DNA of 41,262 bases from NCBI GenBank assembly GCA_040381035.1, contig JBEIHY010000027.1, positions 1-41,262 of the forward strand, given 5' to 3'. The first letter of the stretch is position 1. The number at the start of each line of letters is the position of its first letter. The stretch is from REEB506 sp040381035 (GTDB lineage: Bacteria > Pseudomonadota > Alphaproteobacteria > Caulobacterales > Aquidulcibacteraceae). The notes beneath the pieces were generated by a model. It saw nothing but the letters and a program-made list of their open reading frames with translations, was not told the origin of the DNA and searched no databases. The position numbers and the translations under genes are program-made. This document shows, one piece after another, positions 41,038-41,262 of the stretch.

Positions 41038-41262
41038 GTGGAAGTTCTGCTCGTTCTGCTGTTTGCAGCCGCTGCCCTTGGCGGCGGCGTCACGGCGCTG
41101 GTGTTGGGCGTCGTGGCGTTCACGCGCACCACCCGCCATGGCGCGGCCCTAGCGGCGGCCCTGACCAAAATCAAAGAACTCGAAGCCCGCCTTGACAATG
41201 GCGCAATTGGCGCCGCGCCCGCGCCGGCCGCAGCGGCGGCGCAAGCCGCCCCCGCGACGGCC
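41038..41262 (+). CDS. DUF2339-like membrane protein, N-terminal part
   Basis: The frame is open to the window edge: VEVLLVLLFAAAALGGGVTA gives an N-terminal transmembrane segment, followed by a coiled-coil-like stretch (AALTKIKELEARLDNG) and an Ala/Pro-rich linker. That order matches the start of DUF2339 membrane proteins. The start is GTG at 41038 (GGAG upstream); ATG at 40987 is in frame but lacks a ribosome site. It is divergent from dnaK. The main domain is outside the window. Confidence 0.6.
   Translation, partial: MEVLLVLLFAAAALGGGVTALVLGVVAFTRTTRHGAALAAALTKIKELEARLDNGAIGAAPAPAAAAAQAAPATA

Noticed and set aside
1..41262. CRISPR array, riboswitches other than the serC leader, or an intact prophage
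   Set aside because: No regularly spaced repeats, no cas or phage structural genes, and no other leader I could match to a known class by eye.

Overview
The window is GC-rich, compact chromosomal DNA from an alphaproteobacterium. The closest fit is a Caulobacterales/Hyphomonadaceae-like lineage, but that placement is inference. The evidence is an alphaproteobacterial-type SerC with a serC-motif RNA leader, a fabA-fabB pair, a (2S)-methylsuccinyl-CoA dehydrogenase of the ethylmalonyl-CoA pathway, a dnaK-dnaJ pair, and many small signal-peptide or lipobox proteins. Most genes are housekeeping or envelope-related. I see no CRISPR array, no intact prophage and no complete insertion sequence.

Layout. 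1-260: the 5' half of a tRNA-Arg(CCG), cut off at the T arm, marks a possible element boundary at the left edge. 261-6975: a DUF1838/TraB-GumN pair, a lipoprotein with two DUF3828-like units, a small membrane protein, purA, a CelD-type acyltransferase and a PagL-like lipid A deacylase. 7044-12931: serine and one-carbon genes. fhs, the serC leader RNA and serC lie together. serA lies further on and is now coupled to a MazG-like pyrophosphohydrolase, with a GNAT gene and a small exported protein between serC and serA. 12987-17627: lipoproteins, a SAM methyltransferase, a DUF885 peptidase-like lipoprotein and a lone DUF433 protein. 17665-21316: mcd, an unknown gene, lipB and a lone FliN/SpoA protein. 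21313-23848: three translationally coupled envelope genes (lipoprotein, periplasmic M48 protease with a TPR-like tail, lipoprotein).

23969-30187: a glyoxalase-family gene broken by a 16-bp tandem duplication, an SDR, a PEP-mutase/isocitrate-lyase-fold protein, a lipoprotein, fabB, fabA, an SH3 protein and a hydroxyacid reductase. 30188-31033 is an eroded stretch with an IS110 transposase remnant. 31034-34673: an exported M20 amidohydrolase, then a coupled DUF898 membrane protein and membrane-anchored M48 protease. 34680-35239 is a multiply frameshifted Uma2 pseudogene. 35257-37492: a 64-residue protein coupled to alkB, then sbtA-sbtB (bicarbonate permease and its PII-like regulator). 37551-40721: dnaK, an internal terminator and dnaJ. 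The right edge cuts a DUF2339-like membrane gene.

Together the genes cover purine, serine/C1, fatty-acid, lipoate and ethylmalonyl-CoA metabolism plus unusually dense envelope maintenance (two M48 proteases, DUF885, PagL-like, many lipoproteins). The most promising under-described units are the lipoprotein-M48-lipoprotein operon, the DUF898-M48 pair, sbtAB in an apparent ethylmalonyl-CoA-pathway organism, the MazG-serA coupling, and the small alkB partner. No clearly novel defence or RNA-guided system was found.
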